DNA of 64,000 nucleotides from Desulfobacter vibrioformis DSM 8776 (GTDB taxonomy: Bacteria > Desulfobacterota > Desulfobacteria > Desulfobacterales > Desulfobacteraceae): NCBI RefSeq assembly GCF_000745975.1, contig NZ_JQKJ01000011.1, positions 1 to 64,000 on the forward strand, read 5' to 3'. The stretch's first letter is position 1; each line of letters begins with the position of its first letter. Position numbers and translations under genes: made by a program. Positions 36,628 to 46,198 of this stretch are shown piece by piece. Under the pieces are notes generated by a model. It saw only the letters and a list, made by a program, of their open reading frames with translations, searched no databases and was not told the DNA's origin.

Positions 36628-38580
36628 ATGTCAAACCGTATTAAACTTGGAACGAAAATAAGTGTTGGATTCGGCGTTGTTCTGGTATTGCTGCTGGTGG
36701 TTGCCGCCGCAGGTTTTAACGGACTTTCACGGGTCGTCAGGCAAATGACCGATGCCATTGACACCGGAAATCTGACCATGACCATGTACGAGTCGCGGCA
36801 GCAGGAAAAAAACTTCATCCTTTGGGGTGATGCGTCCTATGTGAAGGCTGTCATCACGCAGTCGGATTTACTCAAAGAAGAAATAAAAGCAATCAAGGCA
36901 CGTTCAACTGATCCCAAAACCCTTGGGCAGCTGGATGACATGGTCGAGATGGCGGACAAATACCGACAGGCATTTGATACCTATATTACCCTGGAAAACA
37001 GCATAAAAGAAGCGGATGCGGCAATGGTCACATCGGCGCGGCAGATGGAAGCAGCCGCCAAAGTCATTCTTAAAGCGGACCGGGCTGAATGTGAACGCCT
37101 GATTGCCCAAAATGCAGATCCAATTCAGATTACAAATTTGATGAAGCGCGCTGAAAATACCGAGGCCATCATCCGCCAGTTGCTGCAATGCCGCCGTCAT
37201 GAAAAAAATTTTTTGATCCGCAAAGAGGAATCCTATTTCATAAAAGTCAATCACATTCTTGATGAAATCGTTGCAAAAGGAAAGACTGCCAAACCGATAA
37301 TAGAGGCAGCAGATGCATACCGCCAGGCTTTTTCCAAGCTTAAGGCACTGAAAGATTCACAAAACAAAATTAACGCGACCATGGTGGAATGCGCCCGCAA
37401 AGTCCAGAATACCGTCAAGATGTCCCTGGACGGCCAACAGCGGAAAACAGACCAGCAAATCATCAACGCAAAACGGCTGATTATCGGGATTGCGCTCCTG
37501 GCCGTTGCCATGGGGGTTGGAACAGCCTTTTTGATCAAGCGAAGTGTTGTTTTTCAGCTTGGAGGGGATCCTGCAGATATTGTTGATATTACCAACAGCA
37601 TTGCAAAGGGGAACCTGGCTGTCCAATTTGACCCGGCAAAGAATACCGGTGTGTATAACAACATGAAATATATGGCTGAAAATCTGATCCATATGTTCAA
37701 AGGTATTGCAAACGACGTAGATATTTTGACGGCCTCTTCCGCAGATTTGTCTGCCATTTCGGAACAGATCACGGCAAATTCGGAGCAGACTGCGGAAAGG
37801 TCCAATAATGTTTCTGCCTCTGCCGAGGAAATGGCAGCCAATATGAACTCTGTTGCAGCCGCCACCGAACAGACCTCTGTCAATATCCAGATGATTGTTG
37901 CTGCCGCCGAACAGATGTCATCCACCATAAATGAAATCGCAGGCAACACGGCCAAAGGCAGCGAAACAACAGCCAGGGCTGTGGAAACAGCAAAGCAGGT
38001 ATCCTTAAAGGTAGATGATCTTGGAAAGGCGGCATCCGAAATCAGTAAAGTGACAGAAACCATTGCCGACATATCAGAGCAGACCAACCTGCTGGCCCTT
38101 AACGCAACCATTGAGGCGGCAAGGGCCGGTGAGGCAGGCAAGGGCTTTGCCGTTGTGGCCGGGGAAATTAAAGCCCTTGCCCAGCAGACAGCCGAGGCAA
38201 CCAGGGAAATAAGCGACAAAATTGCAGGCGTTCAGACAACAACCAATGAATCTGTTACCGCCATTGAATCCATCGTGGGAATCATCAATGAGATCAATGA
38301 AATCGTTATCACGGTTGCCACTGCCATTGAGGAGCAGGCTGCCACAACCCAGGAGATAGCAAACAATGTTACCCAGGCTTCACAGGGTATCCAGGAGGTC
38401 AATGAGAATGTAACCCAGACTACTGCTGTGGCCGCTGAGGTTACAAAGGATATTGCCGAGGTCAGCAATGCGACCCATGAAATGAATAAAGGCAGCAGGC
38501 AGATTTATACCAGTGCCGGCGAATTGTCCAGACTGGCTGAGAACCTTAATACAATGGTACGCCGGTTCAAGCTGTCCTAG
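36628..38580 (+). CDS. methyl-accepting chemotaxis protein with long HBM-type sensor
   Basis: 650 aa. TM1 about 12-33; a long helical periplasmic sensor about 35-280 containing two copies of the HBM-type signature ([15 protein letters not shown] about 51-65 and [15 protein letters not shown] about 190-204); TM2 about 286-308; a HAMP-like segment starting [19 protein letters not shown]; and the signalling rod with [29 protein letters not shown] precedes ATG 36628. Two repeated signatures fit the two four-helix modules of HBM domains. It is probably co-expressed with the intact hybrid kinase. It ends at a strong terminator. Confidence 0.9.
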   Translation: MSNRIKLGTKISVGFGVVLVLLLVVAAAGFNGLSRVVRQMTDAIDTGNLTMTMYESRQQEKNFILWGDASYVKAVITQSDLLKEEIKAIKARSTDPKTLGQLDDMVEMADKYRQAFDTYITLENSIKEADAAMVTSARQMEAAAKVILKADRAECERLIAQNADPIQITNLMKRAENTEAIIRQLLQCRRHEKNFLIRKEESYFIKVNHILDEIVAKGKTAKPIIEAADAYRQAFSKLKALKDSQNKINATMVECARKVQNTVKMSLDGQQRKTDQQIINAKRLIIGIALLAVAMGVGTAFLIKRSVVFQLGGDPADIVDITNSIAKGNLAVQFDPAKNTGVYNNMKYMAENLIHMFKGIANDVDILTASSADLSAISEQITANSEQTAERSNNVSASAEEMAANMNSVAAATEQTSVNIQMIVAAAEQMSSTINEIAGNTAKGSETTARAVETAKQVSLKVDDLGKAASEISKVTETIADISEQTNLLALNATIEAARAGEAGKGFAVVAGEIKALAQQTAEATREISDKIAGVQTTTNESVTAIESIVGIINEINEIVITVATAIEEQAATTQEIANNVTQASQGIQEVNENVTQTTAVAAEVTKDIAEVSNATHEMNKGSRQIYTSAGELSRLAENLNTMVRRFKLS

Positions 38581-38633
38581 GACCGCAAATTTTATCAATT
38601 GAACGAAATTACTTGGCTCATCTACTATAGGTT

Positions 38634-38695
38634 GCATCAAAGGTGCAATAGGCCTGCTATTGAACCTTTGATGCGCCTTTTCGGCTCTTTTTATT
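38634..38695 (+). terminator. rho-independent terminator between convergent genes
   Basis: The stem GCATCAAAGGTGCAATAG / CTATTGAACCTTTGATGC (38634-38651 and 38657-38674) has one mismatch and a 5-base loop. GCC-TTTT and a later TTTTTATTT follow. It ends the chemoreceptor transcript and may also stop the opposing uptake operon. Confidence 0.8.
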
Positions 38696-38707
38696 TGATC
38701 TGCGGTC

Positions 38708-39376
38708 TTAATTTTCACGCTTTGACAGAACGATCCAGAATCCGGTGTCGTCATTAATGATCCGGTGGCTGTCACAGCTCAGTTCCGAAAACATTTTTTC
38801 AAACCGCGTAAGACCGTTATCATCGGTTTTCTTTTTGGCGTAGCAGTCCCAGGACGGGTCTATTTTCGCCATCTCTTCAATGACGTGCTGCCTCAGCTTA
38901 AGGCTTCCGAATCCGCCGCCGATATATGTGCCGCCGCCAGGGGCAAGCACTCTTAGGATTTCTGCAAAAGCCCCTTTCAGATCATCCCAGAAAAACATGG
39001 AGCCTCGGCTGACAATCAAATCAAATTCTGCGTTTTCAAAGGGCATGCCATGTACATCCCCGGCCGTCGTGGTGATCTGTTTTTCAAGACCGGCCTGCCG
39101 GATGTTTTCCCGGGCAATTTCCAGAGAATCATCGGAAAAGTCAAAGGCTGTCACGGGCATTCCAGGGACGGCCTGGGCCACAGCCATGGCAAGCATGCCG
39201 GGTCCTGCGCCAAGATCCAGGCATCTGCCATGGCGAACGCCGGTGGCGTCCATGGCGTTTCGGGCAATGACCGGATAGATGGGCCGGAATGCGGTTTTGG
39301 CGATGCGGTCCATGTGAAGGGCGTTTTCCCGGTTAAAGGCGGGATTTCGTGTTTTTGTCCAGTTGTTGTCGCTCAT
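38708..39376 (-). CDS. class I SAM-dependent methyltransferase
   Basis: 222 aa, cytoplasmic. The SAM site is clear: CLDLGAGPGMLAMA (about residues 53-66), VTAFDFSDDSLEIAR (acidic loop, about 75-89), GDVHGMPFENAEFDLIVSRG (about 107-126) and a glycine-rich GGGTYIGGG further on. It belongs to the Methyltransf_11-like group; the substrate cannot be read from sequence. It is the last gene of the six-gene uptake operon, with its ATG directly abutting the radical SAM stop, so both enzymes are made together. Similar methyltransferases beside iron-type ABC importers are known in other anaerobes (recalled), suggesting it modifies the imported compound. Confidence 0.85.
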   Translation of the reverse strand: MSDNNWTKTRNPAFNRENALHMDRIAKTAFRPIYPVIARNAMDATGVRHGRCLDLGAGPGMLAMAVAQAVPGMPVTAFDFSDDSLEIARENIRQAGLEKQITTTAGDVHGMPFENAEFDLIVSRGSMFFWDDLKGAFAEILRVLAPGGGTYIGGGFGSLKLRQHVIEEMAKIDPSWDCYAKKKTDDNGLTRFEKMFSELSCDSHRIINDDTGFWIVLSKREN

Positions 39377-41122
39377 TTACTGTTTTTCCTCCCAGGGAAA
39401 AGCCGGCAGCCGGCCGTTGTTAAAGGGATGCCCGTAAAAGGTGTTGTAAAAAGTATCTGCTTCTTTTTTAAGGTCAAATTTGAAAATAGACGGATGAATG
39501 ATATTGGCCAAAGCCATGAGTCCCAGGATCCAGTCCGGATTGGTGGAACTGCGGAAGGGATGCAGGCCGAATATTTTTTCTTCCCGGATCGCCGGGGCAG
39601 ACAGGCTGTTATTTTTGCACCAGGCAATGACATCTGCCGGGGGCCAGGCCAGGGTGTCTGCCACCACAATAATCTGCGGGGCCATATGACCGAATTCCCG
39701 GGGATCAATGGTGATGCCCGGCCGGCTCTCTTTGCGTGCCATCTGGTTGGTCAGATCGCCCCCGGCTGTCCGGGCCAGACAGGATTCCATTTTTTCCCCG
39801 AACATGGCGATGAGGGGATGGCCCAGGCAGTAGTAGACCCTGGGCTTGGGAACGCCGCGGGTCTGCTCCCGGATCTGCCTGACCTTTTCTCCGACATACT
39901 CCCGGAAAAAGGCGGCCCGGGCCCGGGTCTCTGTTACGTCCGCAAAGGTATCCACGGTGTCGAAATAGGCGTCAATCCGGTTCAGCCGGGCGTAGAGGCC
40001 ATCGATCAGGTCCGAGCGCACGGCATCGGCCATCACCGTGTCGGCCACGGCCTTGTCCTTTACCCCGAGAACGCCCAGGATAGCCCGGATCATGCTCATG
40101 GCGTTCACGGTCCGGTACCCGCCGAAATATCCCGAGAGCCGGGACCGGGTCTTTTCATGAATTTTTCCTTTCAGCGGCAGCTGATACCCGCAGGAACACC
40201 GGCCTTTGGACTGGTACTTGTAGAGGTTGGCGCACATGGGGCCGAAGAATCCCCGGGCCATAATCACCTGTCCGCATTCCGGACAGGTTGAGTTCAAAAA
40301 GCCTGTGCCCGGCGTGTTGAAAAGGAAGACATGGTCAAGGTGCTGCCCCAGGCGCCGGCACAGGGCTTCGGCTGCCATGACCCTTGGCTCGTCATCCAGA
40401 TCGCTGTTGCCAAAGGGCATAAAACGCATGACCTGGAACGGGATCTGCCTGGACAAAGAGGCGATGAACCTGGCGGTTTGTTCAATCTCATCCTCCCGAC
40501 CCTTTTTATACACTGCCGAGATTTCCACATGGATCCCTTTTTGGTGAAACAGCCGGATGTTCCGGAAGATGGGATTAGTGTCCCTGATCCCGCAGGCCGC
40601 GCATACCTCCGGGGAAGTTCCCTTGATCCCGATGTTGACAAAGTCAAGAAAGGGGGTGATTTTTGACATCGCCCATTCCGTCATGTAACCGTTGGTGGCG
40701 CACCCGGCAAGAAGCCCGCGTTCCTTTGCCATCCGGGCCAGCCGCATAAAGGTGAAAAAGGACACCGTAGGTTCGTTAAAGCAGAACATCACGCCCCTGG
40801 CACTGGTTTGTTCCGCCCGGTCTATGACCTGTTCCGGGGTCATCTCCTGGAATTGTCCCCGGATGGCGCCCAGATGGTCCGTGATGATTTCGGACACGCA
40901 TCCGGGGCAGGTGAAGTTGCAGCCCACGGTGCAGACCTGAAGAAAGGTCCCTTTGGGATGGTAATGCACCATGGGCATGGATTCAATGGCGGTGTCCACG
41001 GCAGCCAGGTACCGGTCCGGGAACTGTTCCCGGATGCCGCGGGCATCCGCCGTCATCATCCCGCACCGGCCGGTTCCCTGCAGCGGAATCTCACATTTTT
41101 GTTCGCAGATCATGCATTTCAT
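39377..41122 (-). CDS. radical SAM enzyme fused to a metallophore-binding-protein-like C-lobe
   Basis: 581 aa, no signal peptide, hence cytoplasmic. An N-terminal Cys cluster (CMICEQKCEIPLQGTGRC, residues 3-20) as in PflA/AmmeMemo-type radical SAM proteins. The radical SAM core has CNFTCPGC (Cys68, Cys72, Cys75; CX3CX2C), CFNEPTVS and IGIKGT. A zinc-ribbon-like Cys set follows at 280, 283, 297, 309 and 311. Residues about 385-565 align with the C-terminal lobe of the class III binding protein encoded two genes upstream: KPRVYYCLGHP against RPKVFWFCGQV, and ALANIIHPSIF against YLAKLFHPGKF. This fusion, inside an uptake operon, suggests an enzyme that captures the imported ligand and acts on it with radical chemistry (inference). 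I know of no described protein with this layout. Confidence 0.85.
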   Translation of the reverse strand: MKCMICEQKCEIPLQGTGRCGMMTADARGIREQFPDRYLAAVDTAIESMPMVHYHPKGTFLQVCTVGCNFTCPGCVSEIITDHLGAIRGQFQEMTPEQVIDRAEQTSARGVMFCFNEPTVSFFTFMRLARMAKERGLLAGCATNGYMTEWAMSKITPFLDFVNIGIKGTSPEVCAACGIRDTNPIFRNIRLFHQKGIHVEISAVYKKGREDEIEQTARFIASLSRQIPFQVMRFMPFGNSDLDDEPRVMAAEALCRRLGQHLDHVFLFNTPGTGFLNSTCPECGQVIMARGFFGPMCANLYKYQSKGRCSCGYQLPLKGKIHEKTRSRLSGYFGGYRTVNAMSMIRAILGVLGVKDKAVADTVMADAVRSDLIDGLYARLNRIDAYFDTVDTFADVTETRARAAFFREYVGEKVRQIREQTRGVPKPRVYYCLGHPLIAMFGEKMESCLARTAGGDLTNQMARKESRPGITIDPREFGHMAPQIIVVADTLAWPPADVIAWCKNNSLSAPAIREEKIFGLHPFRSSTNPDWILGLMALANIIHPSIFKFDLKKEADTFYNTFYGHPFNNGRLPAFPWEEKQ

Positions 41123-41131
41123 GGGTTTTTC

Positions 41132-43168
41132 CTAGAACTGCAGCGTCAAGCCGGCCAGAAAGTTAAATCCGGGCTCTGAACCGTTGGTTTCGTAATAATC
41201 CTTATCCAGCAGATTGGTGCCCAGCACAAAAAGTTCCGGTTCCATTCTGGCTATTTTGGGCAGCTTCTGGGTCAGCTTCAAATTGACCAGGAAATAGTCG
41301 GGCAGTTTTTCCCATTCATAGGTGTCGGAATTCTCCCAGTACTGGCGGCAGTTATAGGTGGTGTTCAGGTCGGCGGTGAGTCCGAAGGCAAACCGGTACC
41401 CAAGGCCTGCATTGAGGCGATGCCGGGGCCGGCCTTCCAGGTCCCGGCCGTCATTGGATTTGTCTTCGGTGGAAAGATAGGTGTAATTCAGATTGATATC
41501 CATGGCCTTGGACACGGGTATGGAAATGCTGGCCTCAGCCCCGTAGATCACTGCTTTGTTAATGTTGACATAGGCCTTTTCGCCAGCCACATTGATGGTG
41601 TCGATCAAGTCGTCCACATCGTTATAAAAAAAGGCCAGGTTACCCTTGATTTTTTCCGTCAGCATGTGTGTGACACCCGTTTCATAGGCCAGGGTCTGTT
41701 CCGGCTGAAGATCGGGATTGCCGCCCACAAGATCCGAGTACAGTTCTTTTAAGCTGGGGAAACGCGTTTTTTGGCCCACGGATGCATGAACGCTTGTATC
41801 CGGGCTGATGCGGTATATGGCACCGATCTGGGGATTAAAGGTATCGGCCTGCCCGGGTGCCGGCTGGGAAGAGGTCTTTGTGGGTTCAAACACGTCGTAG
41901 CTCACCCCTAACACCAGGGAAAGGCGGTTAAAAACCGTGAATTCGTCTTCCACGGCCAGGGTCCAGGTCTGTGCCGTGTATTCTTCCTCCGGCTCCCAGC
42001 CCACGGACGACGATCCTTTGATAACAGACCAGCAGTCGTCACTTAAGTAGTTGCCCTCCTTGTGGTTGTCTTCCATGAAATTGGCACCGATGCGAAGCGT
42101 GTTCCATGACGCTAAACTCAGGGCCGCCTGGATTTCACCGCCCATTGAATCGTCTTCATAATAGCTTTTTTCAAACCATTTTTTTCCGCCTGTGGTGTGA
42201 CTGGCATCCCAGCTCACATCTGTGATGCCGTCTTCATGATTGACGTAGAACAGCCTTGATTTTAATTTGAGCAATTGTGAAAATCGATGCTCCCCGGCCA
42301 GGTTAATCTGCCATTGCTTCCAGTGGTCATAGGCCCAGTACCGGTTGTAGAAGGTGGGGATGCCCCTGTCATTGTCCACGTAGTCAAAGGAGAGATAGAG
42401 CCTGGACTCTCCGCCCGGATCATATCCCAGCTTCATGTCCAGGTTTTTTTTCTGGTAATCACTTAAATCCCTGGCACCGCCGTCCTCATTGTACTGGGTG
42501 CCCAGCCCCGTGTCTGTGTTGCCGGCGTCAAAATCACTTGACAGGCGGTAGCCGTCCGAGGTCTGGTAGCCGGCACCGATCCAGTAGTTCACAACGCCGT
42601 CGTTTCCCAGGACCCCGCCGTGGCTGGCGGAATAATGGGCTGTGTCATAATCGCCAAAGGACGCGCTAAAGGATGTTTTAGGCGTTTTTGTTCCCTTTTT
42701 GGTAATAATGTTAATCACCCCGCCCATGGTGTTGGAACCATACAGTACGGAGCTTGCGCCTTTGGTAATGGTTATTTTGGATATGGCATCGGCCGGGAGC
42801 ATGGATAAATCCACGGTGCCGAAGTAGTTCTCCCTGGCCGGGACCCCGTCAATGAGAATTTTTACCTGGCGTTGTTCAAAGCCGCGGATGTTGACGTGGG
42901 CATCGCCCTTGCCGCCAAACTGGACATATACCCCGGGCAGGAATTCCAGGGCCTCGGCTGCTGTGGTTGCACCTTTGGCGGCAATTTGCGCCATGGAGAC
43001 CTCGGTGACTGTGGTTGCCTGATCCACGGTCTCCTTTTTTGCCGTAATCACCACTTCGCCAAGTTCAAAGATCTGTTCGTCTGTTGTATCGGCCGTTGCC
43101 GTTGTGGATACCAGCAACAACAGCACCACAGGACATACACATTTCAAAATTTTCAACATTCGCCTCAT
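41132..43168 (-). CDS. TonB-dependent outer-membrane receptor
   Basis: 678 aa from ATG 43168, which has AAGGAGAG upstream and gives a clean signal peptide (cut after TTATA); an upstream in-frame ATG at 43231 is rejected. A TonB-box-like GEVVITA lies near residue 34. The plug domain spans about 40-160 (LEFLPGVYVQFGGKGDAHVNIRG-type plug region, ILIDGVP, SVLYGSNTMGGVINIIT). A beta-barrel fills the rest and ends in an aromatic residue (TLQF). It imports a metal chelate, corrinoid or similar compound across the outer membrane using TonB energy. It lies between the binding protein and the radical SAM gene. The ligand cannot be assigned; a BtuB/CirA-like size does not discriminate. Confidence 0.9.
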   Translation of the reverse strand: MRRMLKILKCVCPVVLLLLVSTTATADTTDEQIFELGEVVITAKKETVDQATTVTEVSMAQIAAKGATTAAEALEFLPGVYVQFGGKGDAHVNIRGFEQRQVKILIDGVPARENYFGTVDLSMLPADAISKITITKGASSVLYGSNTMGGVINIITKKGTKTPKTSFSASFGDYDTAHYSASHGGVLGNDGVVNYWIGAGYQTSDGYRLSSDFDAGNTDTGLGTQYNEDGGARDLSDYQKKNLDMKLGYDPGGESRLYLSFDYVDNDRGIPTFYNRYWAYDHWKQWQINLAGEHRFSQLLKLKSRLFYVNHEDGITDVSWDASHTTGGKKWFEKSYYEDDSMGGEIQAALSLASWNTLRIGANFMEDNHKEGNYLSDDCWSVIKGSSSVGWEPEEEYTAQTWTLAVEDEFTVFNRLSLVLGVSYDVFEPTKTSSQPAPGQADTFNPQIGAIYRISPDTSVHASVGQKTRFPSLKELYSDLVGGNPDLQPEQTLAYETGVTHMLTEKIKGNLAFFYNDVDDLIDTINVAGEKAYVNINKAVIYGAEASISIPVSKAMDINLNYTYLSTEDKSNDGRDLEGRPRHRLNAGLGYRFAFGLTADLNTTYNCRQYWENSDTYEWEKLPDYFLVNLKLTQKLPKIARMEPELFVLGTNLLDKDYYETNGSEPGFNFLAGLTLQF

Positions 43169-43243
43169 CTTTTTTTCTTCTCTCCTTATGGACTGGGGTT
43201 CCTTTGCTGATGGTTCGTACCCATCATTCATGGTTGGAACAGG

Positions 43244-44347
43244 TTATGGTGTTGTGCCTGATGGCCCAGGCGGCAGATGTGCCAGTATCTGCCGGGCCTG
43301 ATCCGGGGTCAGGTCGTAATGGTAAAATCGGGCATAGTAGGCGGTAAGCTCCCGGACCAGATCCAGGTCCGGGAACTTACCGGGATGGAACAGCTTGGCC
43401 AGATAAAGAATGCACAGAAAGGATTCCGTTGAAAAATGGCTCCAGTAAAACTGTCCCTGGGGGGTCATAAAAACTTTATTTTCCTTTACGGCGGTTACGT
43501 TTTTCAGCCGGGCATCGGACAGAACCGGTGCCACCGTGGGCAGGGTACTGACCATGATAATATCGGGGTTCCACAGAATCAGCTCCTCCGTGGACACGGA
43601 GACAAAATAGGAGGGTTCGTCATGGGTGAGCATGGTGCCGCCGGCAGCGGTCACAATCCAGTCCGCCGTGGCATGGCGGGTCTGGGTGCCGATGGGGCCG
43701 TTGACCTGGCCGCAGAACCAGAACACTTTGGGCCGTCCGGATTCAGGAATCCGGGTTGTCACCTTTGTCACGCTGCGGATTTTTTTGTCTGCATAGGTGC
43801 AATAGGCCTCAGCAGTCTCCTTGGCCGTGCCGCCCAGCACCTGGCCGTAAAACCGCATCTGGTCATACCAGTCTGCAAGAAAGTCTTCCAGGGTATGCAG
43901 GCGCCTGCTGCCGTTATAGGCGACGACCACGGGAAGTCCTGCTGCACTCATCCGTTCAATCTGTTTGGCAAAGGGATGGTAGATCACAAGGTCTGTTTTC
44001 AGGCTGAGCAGGGCCTCTACATCCGGGGAGCCGTAGTGGCCCAGGACCGGTATCCCGGCCAGACCGGGATTAATGACAAAGTTCCAGGGCAGGGCCACAT
44101 TGGCCACCATGGAAATCCGGTCCGTGGCGCCCAGGGCCAGTAACTTTTCATAGCTTGGCCCGAAAAGGCAAGCAACATGTCTGGGGATCTTGGGGATCCG
44201 GACCTGCCTGCCGGTGCGGTCCGTAATTATCCGGAGGGCGGTGTCATCTGCCAATGCCTTGGATCCGCAAAACAGGAAAACTGCACAGATCATGAGCAGC
44301 ACTTTGGGAACCAGGGCGGAAAATCCAATTTTAAAAGATTGATTCAT
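43244..44347 (-). CDS. periplasmic metallophore/corrinoid-type binding protein (class III)
   Basis: 367 aa. Signal peptide residues 1-33 (cleavage near KALA-DD). N-lobe (RIITDRTGRQVRIPKIPRHVAC; LLALGATDRISMV), a connecting helix about 165-200, and a C-lobe (KVFWFCGQVNGPIGTQ; TAAGGTMLTHDE; LILWNPDIIMVST; VKENKVFMTPQG). It delivers the ligand to the FecCD-type permease. Spacing to the permease gene is 16 bases. Its C-lobe resembles the C-terminal part of the radical SAM enzyme of the same operon. The typical families here carry Fe-siderophores, haem or cobalamin; the ligand is open. Confidence 0.87.
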   Translation of the reverse strand: MNQSFKIGFSALVPKVLLMICAVFLFCGSKALADDTALRIITDRTGRQVRIPKIPRHVACLFGPSYEKLLALGATDRISMVANVALPWNFVINPGLAGIPVLGHYGSPDVEALLSLKTDLVIYHPFAKQIERMSAAGLPVVVAYNGSRRLHTLEDFLADWYDQMRFYGQVLGGTAKETAEAYCTYADKKIRSVTKVTTRIPESGRPKVFWFCGQVNGPIGTQTRHATADWIVTAAGGTMLTHDEPSYFVSVSTEELILWNPDIIMVSTLPTVAPVLSDARLKNVTAVKENKVFMTPQGQFYWSHFSTESFLCILYLAKLFHPGKFPDLDLVRELTAYYARFYHYDLTPDQARQILAHLPPGPSGTTP

Positions 44348-44363
44348 GGAGGTCTCTCGTTAT

Positions 44364-45383
44364 TTAGTGGTTGTTCCAGGCACTGGCATTGTTGCGGATT
44401 AAAAGAAATCCGAAACAGGGCGCCCCAATGGCAGCGGTTAAAATTCCCACGGGAATTTCACCCCCTGGCAGGGTCCTGGCAAGAGTATCCATCGCCAGCA
44501 TGAAAATGGCGCCCAGAAGTGCTGAAAAGGGGATCAGGCGCTCATGCCCGGCACCGGCCAGCATCCTGGCCATGTGGGGAATCAAAAGTCCCACCCATCC
44601 GATACTGCCGCAGGGCGCTGTGGCCGCTGATACCATTAACGTGGCCATGATAATATATACCGTCTGCCGGCCGGCCACATTAATGCCCAGGGCCAGGGCC
44701 TCCTCCTGGCCCAGGGACATGGGGTTGAGCCCCCAGCTCATGAACAGATTCGCCACAAGGCCTGCGGCAATCAGTCCGCCGCCCCAGGTGACGTCGGCCC
44801 ATGATATGCTGTTAAAGGAGCCCATGGTCCAGAACACAATGGCGGGAAGCTGGCCCAGGGGGTCTGCCTTGCATTTGATGTATGATAATCCTGCCACAAA
44901 AAGGGAAGAAATGATCACGCCTGAAAGGACCAGGGTGGTGATGGAGCGGTCCCCCCGTTTTCCGATCTGGCAGGTGAGGCCCACGGCAATAAGCCCCCAG
45001 GCAAAGGCGGAAAACTGAATGACCAAAGCAGACCCGGAGAAAAACAGCAAGCCCAATGCCGCACCCAAATTGGCCCCTGAAGTAACACCCAGAATACCCG
45101 GAGATACCAGCGGATTTTTAAACAGGCCCTGGAATACGGCCCCTGACACGGACAGGCCCGCTCCCACCAGCAGCGCCATGACAATCCGGGGCAGCCTGAC
45201 GGACCAGAGCACAAGGGCCGGGCCAGAAAGATCTGCCCCCTTGTCTTGCCAGCCGACAGCACAAAAAAATAGCCGGGCCAGGGTCGAAAGATCCATGGGA
45301 TACTTTCCCGTTGACAGGGCCAGAAGGGCGGTACATCCAAGGATGATCAAAAAAAACAAGTACAGGGGGAGAGATTTTGCCAC
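44364..45383 (-). CDS. FecCD-family ABC transporter permease
   Basis: 339 aa, about nine to ten membrane helices. The family hallmarks are RLPRIVMALLVGAGLSVSGAVFQGLFKNPLVSP-like N-terminal region (the RLPR start and the GAxFQxxxxNPLxxP pattern) and the C-terminal GSIGWVGLLIPHMAR-LAG segment that contacts the ATPase. It forms the homodimeric inner-membrane channel for siderophore, haem or B12-type ligands. It starts 17 bases after the ATPase gene and is the second gene of the minus-strand operon. Confidence 0.93.
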   Translation of the reverse strand: MAKSLPLYLFFLIILGCTALLALSTGKYPMDLSTLARLFFCAVGWQDKGADLSGPALVLWSVRLPRIVMALLVGAGLSVSGAVFQGLFKNPLVSPGILGVTSGANLGAALGLLFFSGSALVIQFSAFAWGLIAVGLTCQIGKRGDRSITTLVLSGVIISSLFVAGLSYIKCKADPLGQLPAIVFWTMGSFNSISWADVTWGGGLIAAGLVANLFMSWGLNPMSLGQEEALALGINVAGRQTVYIIMATLMVSAATAPCGSIGWVGLLIPHMARMLAGAGHERLIPFSALLGAIFMLAMDTLARTLPGGEIPVGILTAAIGAPCFGFLLIRNNASAWNNH

Positions 45384-45400
45384 GGAGGTTCAACCCTTTT

Positions 45401-46198
45401 TTAAAACATGACGTCCCCGGTTGCATTGCTCCGGGGAATGACCAGGCAGCCGCCGGGGGTATCACCGGTTACCATGACCTGTATACCGTACACCGATTCA
45501 AGGGTATCTTCACAAAAGACATCCCGGACCGGGCCGCTTCCACAGACCCTTCCTTGTTTAAGCATCACAATGTCGTCGCAATACCGTGAGGCCAGGTTGG
45601 GATCATGAAGGGTGATTATAGTGGTCAGACCTTTTTCCTTGGTGACGGTCCGGACCATATCAAGCATGAGGTGTTGATTTTTAAAATCCAGGTGGGCCGT
45701 GGGTTCATCCAAAAGAAGGATGGAGGGCGACTGAAACATGGCCCGGGCCAGGAGGACGATCTGCTTTTCGCCGCCGCTTAACGAATTGTACATGCGCCTG
45801 GCCAGCGCTTTGGCTCCTAAGTCTGCAAGGGCCTGCTCTGCGCCGGCAAAATCTGATTTTGACGGGCGCTGCCACATGGCCAGCCCCGGTGCCTTTGCCA
45901 TGACCACCATATCCCTGGCGGTAAAGGAAAAAATGGCCCCGGTCTGCTGGGGGACCACTGCCATAATCCGGGCCAGAATTTTTCTGGGCATCCCGGCCAC
46001 GGGCCGGCCGGACAGGCTCACATACCCTGACCGGGGATGAAGAATGCCGTTCATGCATTTGAACAGCGTTGTTTTTCCCGATGCATTCGGGCCGAGCAGG
46101 CCTGAAACCATGCCCGGTTCCGCCGTCAGGCAGACATCTTGCAGAACCGGGCCGGTGCCGTAATCAAACCAAAGATGGTGAACGTCAAGAAAGGCCAT
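45401..46198 (-). CDS. ABC transporter ATPase, FepC/BtuD type
   Basis: 265 aa. Walker A GPNASGKTT (about residues 36-44; the common form is GPNGAGKST), Q-loop near VVPQQTGAIF, ABC signature SLSGGEKQIV (about 139-148), Walker B SILLLDEPTAHLD (about 158-170) and the H-loop in ITLHDPN. It powers the FecCD-type permease. It is the first gene of the six-gene operon, transcribed leftward from the AT-rich region beyond 46199. Confidence 0.93.
   Translation of the reverse strand: MAFLDVHHLWFDYGTGPVLQDVCLTAEPGMVSGLLGPNASGKTTLFKCMNGILHPRSGYVSLSGRPVAGMPRKILARIMAVVPQQTGAIFSFTARDMVVMAKAPGLAMWQRPSKSDFAGAEQALADLGAKALARRMYNSLSGGEKQIVLLARAMFQSPSILLLDEPTAHLDFKNQHLMLDMVRTVTKEKGLTTIITLHDPNLASRYCDDIVMLKQGRVCGSGPVRDVFCEDTLESVYGIQVMVTGDTPGGCLVIPRSNATGDVMF

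Noticed and set aside
39050-40291. 413-aa open frame on the plus strand opposite the radical SAM gene
   Set aside because: Gly/His/Pro-rich shadow frame; the minus-strand frame carries the radical SAM cysteines and fits the operon.
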